Part shown: piece after piece, positions 12,194 to 22,858 of the stretch
Layout of the letters: the number at the start of each line of letters is the position of its first letter
Numbering within the stretch: position 1 is the stretch's first letter
Source of the DNA: Buxus sempervirens
Lineage: Eukaryota > Streptophyta > Magnoliopsida > Buxales > Buxaceae
DNA: 64,000 nt
NCBI GenBank assembly: GCA_947561395.2
Contig: OX387185.1
Span: 30,546,213 to 30,610,212, forward strand
Reading direction: 5' to 3'
Made by a program: the position numbers and the translations under genes
The notes under the pieces: generated by a model
What the model was told of the DNA's origin: nothing
What the model saw: only the letters and a program-made list of their open reading frames with translations
The model's database searches: none

Positions 12194-14054
12194 GGAGAAC
12201 GTGCTTGGGATCAGCCTCACTACTCAATACTGACCTCGCAGACTTGGCTTGCTTCATGGCGATTTCATCAACCAATAAGACCTTCTTGGACCTGCGTTTG
12301 GGTTTTTTCCTCGATGAGGTAGTGGACTTCTTCACACCATAGTCGTCTGCCAATGGTTCGAATTTGTTCCCACTCTCCCAAGCAATGCCATCATTACAAG
12401 TGCTAGTGACATTCGTATCAGCAACAATGGTGTTATCATCCGGATATGAGGAATTCTGATGGGGATCACTACTTTCACCACCCATTGGTTCCACCCTAGA
12501 AAGAGAAGGAGTAGAAGGAGAAGCCGAACCTTCAGGTGAAGCCTCAGCGCATACCTGCTTCCCCTTTGCCATAATGGTGATCCAATCCTGAGAGGAATCG
12601 CCTGCCGAATGTGGGGCTTGGGCAGCAGGAGATGGAGCCTGAGTAGTGTGGGCGGTAGAAGATGGAGCCTGAGTAGATTGAGCAGCACTAGGCAATGTGT
12701 CTTCCTGCAGATGGATAACCGTATTATAATGTGAATCAATCTTGAATGATCGACCCGTGGGCACCCATTCCTTGAGTGGCATCTTGGTACATTTGTTATC
12801 CGAGTGGCCAAAACACTTACAGTGACTGCAGATGGCAGGTTTCCACTCATACTCAACTTCCACCTCCATGACTTCCTCAATTCCAATCCCATTACCCGGA
12901 ATATTCATAAACAGGCTTGCTGGGAACTGACACTCCACATCAATTTCCACACAAATTCGTGCATAGGTTAATCTGGATCTCTTCTCCGTAGCCTCATCCA
13001 AGTATAAGGGATTGCCTACCCCACTTGCCAGAAAACTTAACCCCATCGGAGTCCAGTACTCCATGGGAACATTGAACAACTTGATCCATATTGGAAGCTT
13101 GGTCAAAACTGATTTCTGCAACTGCATATTAGGCTTCCATTCTTGCAATACCATAAGCCTTCCTGCGAAATGCCATGGTGCTTGCTGGAGCACCTTCTCC
13201 CTGGCCAATGAATTACTGAATCTGAAGATGTAGAAATCTTTTCCAGCTGCCGAGACCTGGACATCACCGAATTTGCCCCACAATTTAACAGCCAAGCTTC
13301 TAACCACCGGGAGAGGGAGCTGCCTATCAATGAAGTGGCCGACTAGACTACCACTCCACAAACGAATACCCTCTTGAGTCACGTTTAAAGGTGGGGCAAT
13401 CACAACTCTTCCATCCTCAAGAGAAGGAGGGAAGTACTGTAACTTCATTCTGGAAGATGATATCTTACTAAAAAGAGAAGACCATGCGACAGTGCCATTA
13501 GCAGGACTGTGTGAACCATGAGGAGAGACCTCGTTATTGCGATGAGCAGCTACTCCGGAGACCGGCCTGAGTGACTTTGCAGCAGCAGGAGGAGATTGGG
13601 ACGTGAACAACCCAGTAGCATCAGGAACCTCGTTATGGCGAGAGGCAACAACAGAAACCTCGTTGAGACGAGGAGCAGCAACAGGAATCTCTTTGTGACG
13701 AGTAGCAGCATCAAGAACCTCGTTGAGATGAGGAGCAGCAACAGGACCCTCTTTCTGACGAGGAACAGCATCAGGATCCTCGTAGTGATGGGGAGCAGCA
13801 CCATGAACCTCGGCAACCTCGTAATGGCAGGAAGTAGTAGCGACAGAGGCAGAGGCAGGCCTGGCCTGCTCGACAGCAGCGACGACCTCGTACTGGCAGG
13901 GAGCAGCAGCGGCAGGGGTAGGCCTGAGTATCTCAAGCAGACGGTCAGTGGCAGGCCTGAGTTTCTCAGGGTCAATGCAAGAAGCTGCAGGTTCAACCAA
14001 AGGCGGGAAATCTGAAGAATGGGAAATGGTATGGTTCGGGTCCATCGGGTTCAT
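12186..14054 (-). CDS. LINE B ORF1, intact 622-residue DUF4283-like / CCHC protein
   Basis: Open from ATG 14054 to TAA 12186-12188. The N-terminal third is made of short imperfect repeats rich in Ala, Pro, Arg and NEV (13610-13800). Next comes the DUF4283-like domain (AWSSLFSK, SLVGHFIDRQLPLPVV, PMEYWTPMGLSFLASGVG), then the CCHC knuckle CSHCKCFGHSDNKC (about 12792-12833), a Pro/Ser/Gln linker, and a basic KKPKRRSKK stretch with LLVDEIAMKQAK. It is the only ORF1 here open without any break in its own frame, which suggests youth. Its role is binding and chaperoning LINE RNA. A second Met two codons in is also possible as the start. Confidence 0.88.
   Translation of the reverse strand: MNPMDPNHTISHSSDFPPLVEPAASCIDPEKLRPATDRLLEILRPTPAAAAPCQYEVVAAVEQARPASASVATTSCHYEVAEVHGAAPHHYEDPDAVPRQKEGPVAAPHLNEVLDAATRHKEIPVAAPRLNEVSVVASRHNEVPDATGLFTSQSPPAAAKSLRPVSGVAAHRNNEVSPHGSHSPANGTVAWSSLFSKISSSRMKLQYFPPSLEDGRVVIAPPLNVTQEGIRLWSGSLVGHFIDRQLPLPVVRSLAVKLWGKFGDVQVSAAGKDFYIFRFSNSLAREKVLQQAPWHFAGRLMVLQEWKPNMQLQKSVLTKLPIWIKLFNVPMEYWTPMGLSFLASGVGNPLYLDEATEKRSRLTYARICVEIDVECQFPASLFMNIPGNGIGIEEVMEVEVEYEWKPAICSHCKCFGHSDNKCTKMPLKEWVPTGRSFKIDSHYNTVIHLQEDTLPSAAQSTQAPSSTAHTTQAPSPAAQAPHSAGDSSQDWITIMAKGKQVCAEASPEGSASPSTPSLSRVEPMGGESSDPHQNSSYPDDNTIVADTNVTSTCNDGIAWESGNKFEPLADDYGVKKSTTSSRKKPKRRSKKVLLVDEIAMKQAKSARSVLSSEADPKHVLHD
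13610..13800 (-). repeat. Coding minisatellite in LINE B ORF1
   Basis: About 30-bp units (60-bp higher-order pairs) alternate aacctcgttgagacgagg-like and ctctttgtgacgag-like blocks. They translate to repeated ARHNEV / APRLNEV / ATRHKEI peptides without breaking the frame. Confidence 0.75.
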
Positions 14055-14691
14055 CGGGTGTCGAACGCGCTAGCTTCGCCCGAATTATCGAGTGCGACCC
14101 GAATTATCGCAGCTTCGCCCGAAGGAACCTGCACTCCCGCAGAGAAACCGAGCAGCCCAGAGCGAGCCCCACAGGAGCAGCGAAGATGCTCCAAAGATGC
14201 TGGTGAACAGCGCAAGAAGAGAAACCGAACTGTATCTAAACTCCAGAAGCCCTGGACGAACTCCAGAGAAGCTGGCGAACAGCGCAAGAAGGAGCTCCGC
14301 GGAGAAATAGGAGCTCGCGAACAGGTTTCGTGACCCTAGCAGGCTTTACGGCACGAACTTACGAGCATGCATCGCAAGCATGCATCCCGAGCCCACGAGT
14401 AGCAGACTTCTCAAGCACACCAGACCGGGCTGCTCTCGAACTCACACCAATGGTGCTCCCGAAACAATGGTTGAAGGAGAGCTTCACGAACAGATGTTGC
14501 CGACGCGAGCAACACACCACGCACTGAACTTCGGCGAAAATCACCAACCTCACCAGCAAGCGTCACGAACAGTACATTGGTCGCCGGCAGGAGTCAGCAA
14601 CCCAGCCGAATGAGAGCTTCCGTGGTAGTGTGTGCTTCCGTGTGTGCTTTCGTGACGCTTCCGTGGTAGCGTCACGAACAGTACACTGGTT
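14055..14691 (-). promoter_or_regulatory. LINE B 5' UTR with terminal hairpin
   Basis: Non-coding 637 bp. CACGAA on + (TTCGTG on the LINE strand) occurs four times, near 14351, 14486, 14566 and 14672. The extreme 5' end carries a perfect 10-bp inverted repeat with a 10-nt loop at 14649-14678 (arms ttcgtgacgc / gcgtcacgaa). Promoter function is inferred from position. Confidence 0.55.
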
Positions 14692-14707
14692 ATGCATGGC
14701 TTCCTTT

Positions 14708-15637
14708 GTGTATGCGTGGAATGATTTCAGAATGAGGAGGTCGCTTTGGCATGACATCAAAACCTCAAGTCCAGGTTGTCCTTGGATTATTGCGGGAGAC
14801 TTTAACTGTGTCCGTAGCTCCCATGAGAAGAGAGGGGGAAAGCCTATCAATATGAAGGCTACTACAGAGTTTAATGAGCTCATTGACTATTGCTGCCTCC
14901 TTGATATGAAATATAAGGGACCAATCCATACATGGAGTAACAAAAGCCCAGGTACGAACCAAATTCAATGTAAGCTGGATAGAGTGTTGGTTAACCATGA
15001 GTGGTTGCAGGCGTTCCCTAATTCTGAAGCTGACTTCATCCCTCCCGGAATATTGGATCATAGTGCGGCGATCATTTCAACATTCCAGTCCTTTGGTTCA
15101 GGACCTAAGCCATTCAAGTTCTTCAACTATTGGTGTTACCATGCAGAGTTTCTACCCCTGGTGGAGCAAGCCTGGTCAACCCAGGTGAGAGGTTCCCCAA
15201 TGTTTTGCCTTGTGAAGAAGTTGAGATCTGTTAAGTGCGCCCTGAAAGAATGGAGTAGGCAGGAATTTCCAAATTTGGAAGGACAGGTACAGGTCTTCAG
15301 AAAGGAGCTTGAGTTATGTCAAAGGAACCTGGCAACTAATCCTCAGGACGTGTCCTTTAGGGCAAAAGAGAAGGAGCTCTCCACAAAGCTCATTGTAGCT
15401 GACAGAAACTTGGAAGCTCAATTGAAACAGAAGAGTCAGGTTCGGTGGTTAAGGGAAGGAGATTCAAATTCGCACTTTTTTCATGCGTCCCTTACCAGCA
15501 GAAGAGCAAACAATAGAATTCTATTAGTGCATGATGAGGCGGGGGAAAAGATTGTTGAATGGAAGCAGGTGCAAAAGGCGTTTGAGGACTTTTATGTCCG
15601 ACTTCTGGGCACTCGTGATCAAAGCAATAGGCAATCT
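14708..15637 (+). pseudogene. LINE A ORF2, block 2: rest of endonuclease and linker
   Basis: Continues block 1 in frame after the LINE B insertion: WIIAGDFNCV, KLDRVLVNHEW and GILDHSAAI (endonuclease D/H motifs, with LDH where E and J have SDH), then the coiled-coil-like linker to KQKSQVRWLREGDSN. It ends at the LINE C target duplication (15621-15637). Confidence 0.9.
15621..15637. repeat. 17-bp target-site duplication of LINE C, left copy
   Basis: aaagcaataggcaatct here. aaagcagtaggcaatct at 16516-16532 differs by one base, which shows some age. Confidence 0.9.
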
Positions 15638-16380
15638 CCACCCGAGCCATGGTTAGTAGCATTATCTCAGGACATAATTGGGACCCCCCCTTGGCAGCAT
15701 CGCCTGACCTAATCGAGGTGTGGAGTAAGCTCCATCTGCTAAAGAATCCAAAGCCAGATAGTGAAGATGTGTTGATTTGGATCCCCACCAACTCAGGTAT
15801 GTTTGATATCAGCAGTGCTTATAAAAGTCTTGACACTATCCGGGTGCAAGTTCATTGGTATAGTTTGGTGTGGTTCCCAAATCACATACCAAAGCATGCA
15901 TTTGTCCTATGGCTCACTGTCAACCAAAGACTTCTCACCCGGGATCGTCTACACAAGCTCCATATTATCGACCAAGCCTCATGCGTGCTATGTAGATGCA
16001 CAGATGAGTCTCACTCTCATCTTTTCTTTGCTTGCCACTACAGCTCTCAGATTTGGAACCGCATCCTTTCCAACAATTGTGTGATTAGAGCACAGCGGTC
16101 TTGGCTACAAACAATACAATGGGCTTCATCTTTGCAAGTGGCTAGCCCACAAGCCCGGCTGTTATTCAACTTCTCTCTAGCAGCCACAGTTTATCACCTT
16201 TGGAGGGAAAGAAATCGCCGGGTGTTCAAAAATATCTACATGCCGTGGCAGGTTTTGGTTGCAACAATCGTATCAGATGTTCGTGACAAAGCAAATCTGG
16301 AACGAGTCAAGCTTCCGGATAACTCACTTCATCGCCAACTCATCTCCAATTGGGATTTGAATTGGGAGTTCACCCCTTAG
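15638..16380 (+). pseudogene. LINE C ORF2 C-terminal fragment (zf-RVT domain)
   Basis: Open from the truncated start to TAG 16378-16380. Features are SGHNWDPPLAAS, SGMFDISSAYKSLD, the IPKHAFVLWLTVNQRLLTRDRL segment, CVLC...HLFFACHY zinc ligands, and WRERNRRVFKN near the end. The endonuclease and RT are missing, so it is a dead-on-arrival copy. Confidence 0.9.
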
Positions 16381-16515
16381 CCTCATTTCGCATTTGTGTT
16401 TCTTTGTATGGTTGTTCGCCTCATTAACATGAGGCTTGGTTTGCTTTACCTTGTATGGACTTCATTGTAGATATTTCTTTATTAATATAAACTTTGGACT
16501 TACCTTCCAAAAAAA
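15638..16515 (+). mobile_element. LINE C, 5'-truncated, inserted in LINE A ORF2
   Basis: Only the end of ORF2, the 3' UTR and poly(A) are present. It is flanked by the 17-bp duplication. The coding part closely resembles the end of LINE I ORF2, so C and I are one subfamily. The 3' end is ...GGACTTACCTTCC plus A run. Confidence 0.92.
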
Positions 16516-16532
16516 AAAGCAGTAGGCAATCT

Positions 16533-18911
16533 GGTGAGATCAATCAATATATCTCGAGAAGACTGGAATCAGAGGCTTCACTTGGGCTTGTCAAGGAAAT
16601 CACAGATGAGGAAATTACAGCGACTTTATTTGGCCTTAAGCAAGACAAGGCGCCTGGGCCAGATGGGTTTACTTCTCTGTTCTTCAGGAAAGCTTGGCAC
16701 ATAGTAGGTCAGGACACAATCAAGGCAATCAAGAGTTTCTTCACTGACGGGTGTCTTTTGAAACAACTAAATGCAACACTCCTTACAATGGTCCCCAAGA
16801 GTAAGAACTCCTCTGTTGCAGACTACAGACCTATTGCATGTGTGAATACAGTGTACAAGTGTATTGCAAAAATCCTTGCGAACAGACTCAAGAATGTTGT
16901 GGAAGATCTTGTTGGGGAGTTCCAAACTGCCTTTATTCCTGGGAGGAAGATGGTTGATAACATTCTTAATGCCCAGGAGGTACTTCACAACTACCATAGA
17001 CACAATGGTCCTGCTAGATGTGCATTGAAGGTGGATATTAAGAAAGCATATGACTCTGTGAATTGGGATCTTATTCCCTCTCTCCTTAAGGCAATGAATG
17101 TGCCAGACCAATTTATTCGGTGGATCATGGAGTGTGTAACAACACCGGCATTCTCTCTAGTTCTAAATGGAGGTTTGGTTGGCTACTTCAAAGGGGAGAG
17201 GGGTCTCCGTCAGGGGGATCCTTTATCTCCCTATCTCTTTGTCCTGATCATGGAGCTATTTATGGGAATCCTGACGGCTACTACTCAAAATGGTGCTCGG
17301 TTCCACCCGAAATGTAGCAAGACAGGGGTTAGAGCTTTATGCTTTGCAGATGATGTGCTTATATTCTCTAGACCAGACTTCAGGTCAATGGATGCTATAT
17401 TTCAGTCGCTTCATTTGTTTGGGGATTTATCTGGGCTCAGAATTAACCCTACCAAAAGCCAGCTATTCATGAGCGCCATTTCCGTGGAGGTTCAGTCCCA
17501 AATTGTAGATAGGTATGGGGTGGCTATGGGCTCTCTTCCAGTTACTTATTTGGGGGTGCCAATTATCTCTACAAGGTTAAAACTTGGGGATTGTGAGCCT
17601 TTATTACTGAAATTAAAGAACAGGATACAAGCGTGGAAGGCAAGATTCTTGTCTTATGCAGGGAGACTCGAGTTGATAAAGTCTATTCTGTTTGCCACTG
17701 CAGTTCATTGGCTATCTGTGTTTTTCTTGCCAAAGAAGGTGTTGGAGGAGATTGATAAAATGTGCAGGAACTTCTTGTGGTGTGGAACTGAGACAAGAAG
17801 ACGGATCACTCCCATGTCATGGGCTACCATTTGCTCGCCTAAGAGTGAAGGTGGTCTGGGAATTATCAACATTCAACACTGGAATAAGGCTGCATTGAGT
17901 AGATACATATGGCGCTTAGCTTCGGATGACAAGTCCCCTTGGGTGCGATGGATAAAAACAAATAACATGCAAAACAAGTCTCTTTGGCAAATCAACATTC
18001 CAGCTTCAGCTACTTGGGCATGGCGCAAAATCTTGAAGCTAAGAGATGAAGTCTCACGGTTTATCAAGTTCAAGATTGGAAATGGGAACCGAACGTCACT
18101 ATGGTTTGATAATTGGGTTTTCGATGGCTCAATTCATGCAAGGTATGGGGACCGAAAAATTTATGATTCTGGCCTCCCTAGGGATGCTACAGTTGCTACG
18201 ATTATAGGTGATAATCAATGGGAACTACCAGCCGTCTCTTATGATCTAATGGAGGTGAGACACAAGCTCCATAATGCTATGCAGCCTGATCTTACGAAAG
18301 AGGACCAAGTTCTATGGTTGCCTTCCTCATCAGGTCAGTTTTCTATCAAAGCTACTTACAATGCTTTTCGTGTGCATGTGCATAAGGTGGCATGGAGGGA
18401 TCTAGTATGGTTTGAGGGCAATGTCCCTAGGCACGCGTTCTGCTTATGGCTCGCTATCCACAGAAGGTTGCTTACCCAGGATCTACTTATTGGCCTAAAC
18501 GTCATAAACTCATCTCAATGCCCGTTGTGTAGGATGCACAGTGAGAATGTTGATCACCTGTTTTTCGGGTGCTTCTACTCCCATCACATATGGGAAGAGA
18601 CGATGAAACGGAATTGCATTACATGGACTCCAGCCTCATGGAGTAATACTATTGATTGGGCTACAAAGAGGTTCCGGGGTAGAAGGATGGTTGATAAAAT
18701 AAGGAAAGCTTCTATGGCAGGTGCGGTTTACCACATATGGAGGGAGCGAAATCGAAGGATATTCCAAAACAACGCATTGCCACCACAGGAGTTGGATAAA
18801 TCTTTGACTATGGACATTAGGCTCAGATTTTCATGGGAGAGGGACAACAATGGTTACCAAGATACCACTCGTGTATGTCAAAATTGGGGTATAATGCCTA
18901 CAGCTAGGTAG
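16533..18911 (+). pseudogene. LINE A ORF2, block 3: reverse transcriptase and zf-RVT
   Basis: Resumes in frame after LINE C. RT motifs are KAPGPDGFTSLFF, DYRPIACVNTVYKCIAK, AFIPGRKMVDN, RQGDPLSPYLF and CFADDVLIF (FADD at 17343-17354), then LPVTYLGVPI and SYAGRLELIKS. The zf-RVT domain follows (VPRHAFCLWLAIHRRLL, CPLCRM, HLFFGCFYS) and WRERNRRIFQN. The stop is TAG 18909-18911. No RNase H domain follows, unlike some plant L1 clades. The block has no internal stop, so the only damage to ORF2 is the two insertions. Confidence 0.92.
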
Positions 18912-19100
18912 AGAGGTTGTTCCATCCTGTATGATTTATGTGGGGTCTCTAGTGGACGTCATTCTGTCTTGATGTCTTGGTCATGTTGGTATGTCGGTAG
19001 TGGCATGGTGGGGTCTTCCCCGTCGTTTTTGGATCCTTATTGTACATATTTCTACTTTTTAATATAATCTTTTGGACTTACCTTCCAAAAAAAAAAAATT

Positions 19101-19693
19101 CTTCTATGTATTATGCTGCTGCAAATGGTCAAGCTGAAGCATTCAACAAGACTCTTTGCAAAATTACTGAAAAAAGTTGTCTCAAAGACAAAGAGAGACT
19201 GGCATGAAAGAGTAGGAGAAGCATTATGGGCTTACCGTACAACACACCGTATTCCAACTCAAGCAACGCCTTATTCTCTCGTTTATGGTGTAGAAGCCTT
19301 TCTTCCTTTGGAGTGCCAAATTCCTTCTCTGAGAATTGCCATTCAAGAAGGTCTCACAAATGAAGAAAATGCTCGACTGCGGCTTGAAGAATTAGATGCA
19401 TTAGACGAGAAAAGATTGGAAGCACAACAGCGTTTGGAGTGCTACCAAGCCGTCTGTCTAAAGCTTTCAACAAAAAGGTCCGGCCTCGGTCTTTTCAAAA
19501 AGGGGATTTGGTACTTGCCGTAAGAAGACTCATAGTCATCACTCATAAAACTAGTGGGAAGTTTACATCAAAGTGGGAAGGTCCGTACACTGTTCAAGAA
19601 GTTTACACAAATGGCGCCTACAAGTTGCTTAGTCAAGACGGCTTGAGAGTTGGCCCGATAAATGGCAAGTTTCTGTAGCGATACTATTCATGA
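19101..19693 (+). pseudogene. Gypsy integrase, C-terminal half
   Basis: Resumes at the base after LINE A: AAANGQAEAFN holds the third catalytic residue (Glu codon 19136-19138), then WHERVGEALWAYRTTHR and TPYSLVYGVEAFLPLE typical of plant Gypsy integrase. A one-base shift near 19445 separates this from the DNA-binding tail (SFQKGDLVLAVRR, GKFTSKWEGPY, PINGKFL). TAG at 19676-19678 interrupts the usual ending, which would close at TGA 19691-19693. Confidence 0.9.
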
Positions 19694-20020
19694 AAGAAAG
19701 AAAAATGCTCCTAGGTACGAGCTTAAACTGTCTACAATGCTCCTTGATAAGAGCCTAAATTGTCTGCAAAGCTCCCGGATACGAGCTTAAACTATCTAAA
19801 TTTATTCTTAATATCTACATTGTAAGATACTCCTGGCCCACAAGGGTTTAAACTGTGAAAGGCACCCAAAAAAAATATGGAACTACATTTGACTTGATCC
19901 CTATTTGGGTACATAGGCAGCCTGCAAGAGGTTCAGTCATATAAATAAATAAATAAATGTGTTTCTTGGCATTCAAATTCTCATAAAAAAAAAAGAGAAA
20001 AAAATTCCTAAAATTACAAG
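19694..20020. other. Gypsy spacer between pol and the antisense ORF, with short tandem repeats
   Basis: No gene. 19706-19800 holds about three imperfect 32-bp units built on GCTCC..GATACGAGC.TAAACT. 19880-19925 has the ggaactacatttgacttgatcc / gggtacataggcagcctgc signature commonly seen downstream of pol in Tat-type elements (from memory). A short taaa microsatellite lies near 19943-19960. Confidence 0.6.
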
Positions 20021-20580
20021 CTAGGGATCCTCCTTAAGCCATCTTGCTTTGGCCAAGTCCATGACAGCACATGTCAAATCTGCTTGCATCTGGTCAATGG
20101 CTGCTACTTCTGTTTCATCTCTGGTAGGAGCTTGTTCTATCCCAGTGCGGCTCTCTATTGTAGAAGAGATAGCCTCTTCAATCTTTTGTTCTTCATTGAT
20201 ATAGAGGTTCTGCTTTGAGACTAACTCATCACTTTCTGAAAGAAGACGTTGTAATTCAGCTTTAAGCTCAAATTCTCTTTTCTTCAAAGCAGCCAATTTC
20301 AATGTAATCCCTGAAAATTCTTGGGCTAAGGATGCCTTCTTGTTTCCATATTCCTTTATTAAGCCATCAAATAATACCAACTTCTTTTCCTTCTCCTCTG
20401 GGGTTAGGGCTGCAAGGCTTGTCTCACGACGAGAGAAGTATTCATTTGTCTGAATCAAAATAGACTTTATTTCCTGGATGAGAAGGGTACTATCTACATG
20501 AAAGACAGTGCGAAGTGCTTCTTCAATCTCAGGAAAATGGGTGTTATACCAAGACTTCATATTGAACCAAGGTTTATTGA
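20021..20580 (-). pseudogene. Gypsy antisense ORF, C-terminal coiled-coil segment
   Basis: Open on - from about 20580 to the stop at 20021 (179 residues from the Met at 20560; the frame extends a few codons upstream). It is highly charged and Lys/Glu/Leu-rich with heptad-like spacing (KLAALKKREFELKAELQRLLSESDELVSKQ), so it is probably coiled coil. LINE E separates it from the rest of the antisense ORF at 26544. The match is by strand, position and the fact that both sides are open, not by a known domain. The stop may be the true end of the protein. Confidence 0.6.
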
Positions 20581-21370
20581 AGGCTCGTGGTTCCCTGGAG
20601 CTTTGGTGGTCGTGTGTTCGTGGCTGTTCGGGAAGTTCGGCAAGGTTCTTCTCGTGTGTGGTTTCTTGATCTGGTGATAGATCTGGAGTTTGGTGTTTGA
20701 CTGGTGGTGGTGTGTTTGGGCCGGGAGGTTGTCTCTGTGTTGTTGGTCGCTTTGGGTTTCTTTGGGTTCGTTTCTCTGGGTTCGCTTTGGTGTGATTCGT
20801 CTTTGGGTTCGCATCTGCGAGGTTCCCTGCCCGTGCGTTGGAGTGCTTCGTGCTATCGGAGATTGGTCTGCTGCTGCGGCTGTGCGGTGGAGTGCTCGGG
20901 GCTCTTGGAGGTTGGTGCTTGGTGCCACCGGATCCTGTCCCGGTGTTTGCATCGTGGTGTGCTAGGTTCGTGAGGCTGTTCTTGGATGGTTGTGTGTTTC
21001 ATGGTGCTGGTTTCTTGAGGACTTATGCCTGTGTTCGTGCTGGTGTCGTGAGATCTTCTTCCTGTGTTCGTTTGTTGCCGGATTCGTGAGAGTTCCTGTG
21101 TTCGTGTTGGTCATTCCTGGTGCTGTTTTGTGACATCTTCTGTTTCTGGGTTTATGCTGGTTTCGTGAGAGTTCCGACCTGTGTTCGTGAGTTGGTGTTA
21201 AGCTCTGGGGTTTTGTGGTTGGTCCTTCTTAGCTCGGACTGTGGGAGTTGCATGTGGTTGTTTGCCGTTTCTGCTTGGGGTGTTGTGCTGCAGTATAGTC
21301 TGGGTCTGGAGCGGTGGAGCTGCCTTGCGACGGTATCATCTCTGCTGGTGCCGGAGCTCCTTGGTTGACC
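20581..21370 (+). promoter_or_regulatory. LINE E 5' UTR
   Basis: About 790 bp, T/G-rich, with eight TTCGTG (for example near 20848, 20968, 21037, 21084 and 21183). It is similar to the LINE J 5' UTR but shorter at the 5' end. No gene is supported inside. Confidence 0.55.
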
Positions 21371-22858
21371 ATGGCGGATGCTGTTGACCATTTCCCGCCC
21401 TTGGGTCGCTCAAATGGGATGACTACGGATGTGGGCGAGTAGGTCATAGTCCGGGGTTCCTCTTTTGATAATGGACCTTCTTTTGGTAATGGGGCAGATG
21501 GGATTTCTGCAGTTGATGCTGCTACCCCTGGTGTTTCCGTTTTGGGTGGAGCTGAGACTCCGTCAGGTGGTGTACCATCGGGGCTCGCCCCTTCTGGTGG
21601 ATTAAAAGCATGGTCCTCGCTTTTTGGGGTTAGTGGGACGTCAAGATTGAAGCTCCATTATTCCCCTCCTACGATAGTCGATGGTAAGATCTTGATATCA
21701 CCACCTGCAGAGGTCGTGGGGCACTTTCTGGACAAGTCTCTTCCTCTCAATGTGGTATCTCGAATGGCAAATCGCTTGTGGGGGAGAAATGGAAACGTCC
21801 AGGTGTCCTTGGCAGGTAAGGACTTCTTTATCTTCCCGTTTGCCAATTTATATATACGAGATATGGTGCTGCAGCAAGGGCCTTGGCATTTCGGAGGTCG
21901 ACTTATGGTTCTACAACAGTGGAGGCTGAATATGCAATTGCAAAAAAAGGCATTATCCAAAATTCCCATTTGGATTAAGATGTTCAACATCCCCATGGAA
22001 TATTGGACGCCGGCGGGACTCAGTTTCCTTGCTAGTGGGGTGGGGAAGCCGTTGTACCTTGATGATGCCACAGAGAAGAGGTCTAGACTTAACTACGCAA
22101 GGGTGTGTGTAGAGATCGATATTGATTGTGAGTACCCGAAGCAGGTTTTTCTCTTGACCCAGGGGGATGATGTTTCTAGTGAGGAGGAGATAACAGTTGA
22201 TATTGAGTATGACTGGAGATCGGCTAAGTGCACTTTATGCCAGGTGTTTGGGCACTTGGAAAATAGATGTTCTAAAGCTCCAAAGAAAGTATGGGTACCT
22301 ACGGGAAGGTCGTTACCTGTTGAAGAAGGAGGAGAATCTATTGGGGTTGATGGTATCACTGATCATGAAAGGCCAGCTGTAGGGGGTGAGACTGAGCAAG
22401 CCGTGTGTGATCAAGTGTTGCATGATCAGACCCATGATGGGTCATTGCACCAACCATGGATGATGGTTCAGTCAAAGGGCAAGCAAGTGAGTGAAGGCAG
22501 ATGTGGGGGTAGCCTGGAAATGGGTGAGTTGAATGCAATGCTAGAAAGGGACAAGTCTGTTAAGAGCACGCATACCTTTGTTTCAGGGGTTCATGATTCT
22601 CAAGAAGGAGTCGAGAACCAAGGTAGTGGAGGTAATGAGGTTCCTAATGTGAGCCCCAACCGATTCCAAGCTTTGGGATCAGAGGAAATCCTTCATGAAG
22701 CCTCATCTTCATCTTCAAAAAAGAAGCAAAGAAGGAAGGGTAAGAAGCCAATCTTGGTTGATGAAATGGCTATGCGGCAAGCGAAAGGACATAATAAGGT
22801 GGTGAACGTTGCTGGTTCCGGAGGTGCATTATCCATTTACTCTTCCCCCCATGTTTAA
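21371..22858 (+). pseudogene. LINE E ORF1, DUF4283-like / CCHC (nonsense plus deletion)
   Basis: ATG 21371 in TTGACCATGG, then ADAVDHFPPLGR as in LINE J. TAG at 21439-21441 stops it after 23 codons. The same frame is open again to 22858. A 36-nt in-frame loss relative to J near 21715 removes a SDGVKVWEGSL-type segment at a GTG microhomology. The CCHC knuckle CTLCQVFGHLENRC is at about 22229-22270. The tail carries SPNRFQAL and a basic run followed by LVDEMAMRQAK. The TAA (22856-22858) overlaps the ORF2 ATG by 8 nt (ATGTTTAA). Confidence 0.87.

Larger units (their letters stand above)
8474..14691 (-). mobile_element. LINE B, L1-type, full-length, inserted in LINE A ORF2
   Basis: Poly(A) on - (a T run on + from 8471 to 8487), 3' UTR 8488-8617, ORF2 8618-12193, ORF1 12186-14054, 5' UTR 14055-14691. 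A perfect 16-bp target duplication flanks it. ORF1 is open throughout and ORF2 has two shifts and one stop. Its proteins are clearly diverged from LINE A, so this is a different subfamily. Confidence 0.95.
5329..19098 (+). mobile_element. LINE A, L1-type, full-length, nested host of LINEs B and C
   Basis: Order on +: 5' UTR (5329-6518), ORF1 (6519-8142), ORF2 (8150-18911 in three blocks), 3' UTR and poly(A) (19087-19098). Integrase coding sequence stops at 5328 and resumes at 19099 in a consistent frame, so both ends are well placed. The only repeat at the junctions is aaatt (5324-5328 and 19096-19100), which merges with the poly(A) and is shorter than usual for a LINE. LINE B (8474-14691) and LINE C (15638-16515) landed in its ORF2 later. 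Without them the element is about 6.7 kb. Confidence 0.92.

Noticed and set aside
13596..14015. 139-codon ORF on + opposite LINE B ORF1
   Set aside because: Shadow of the coding minisatellite.
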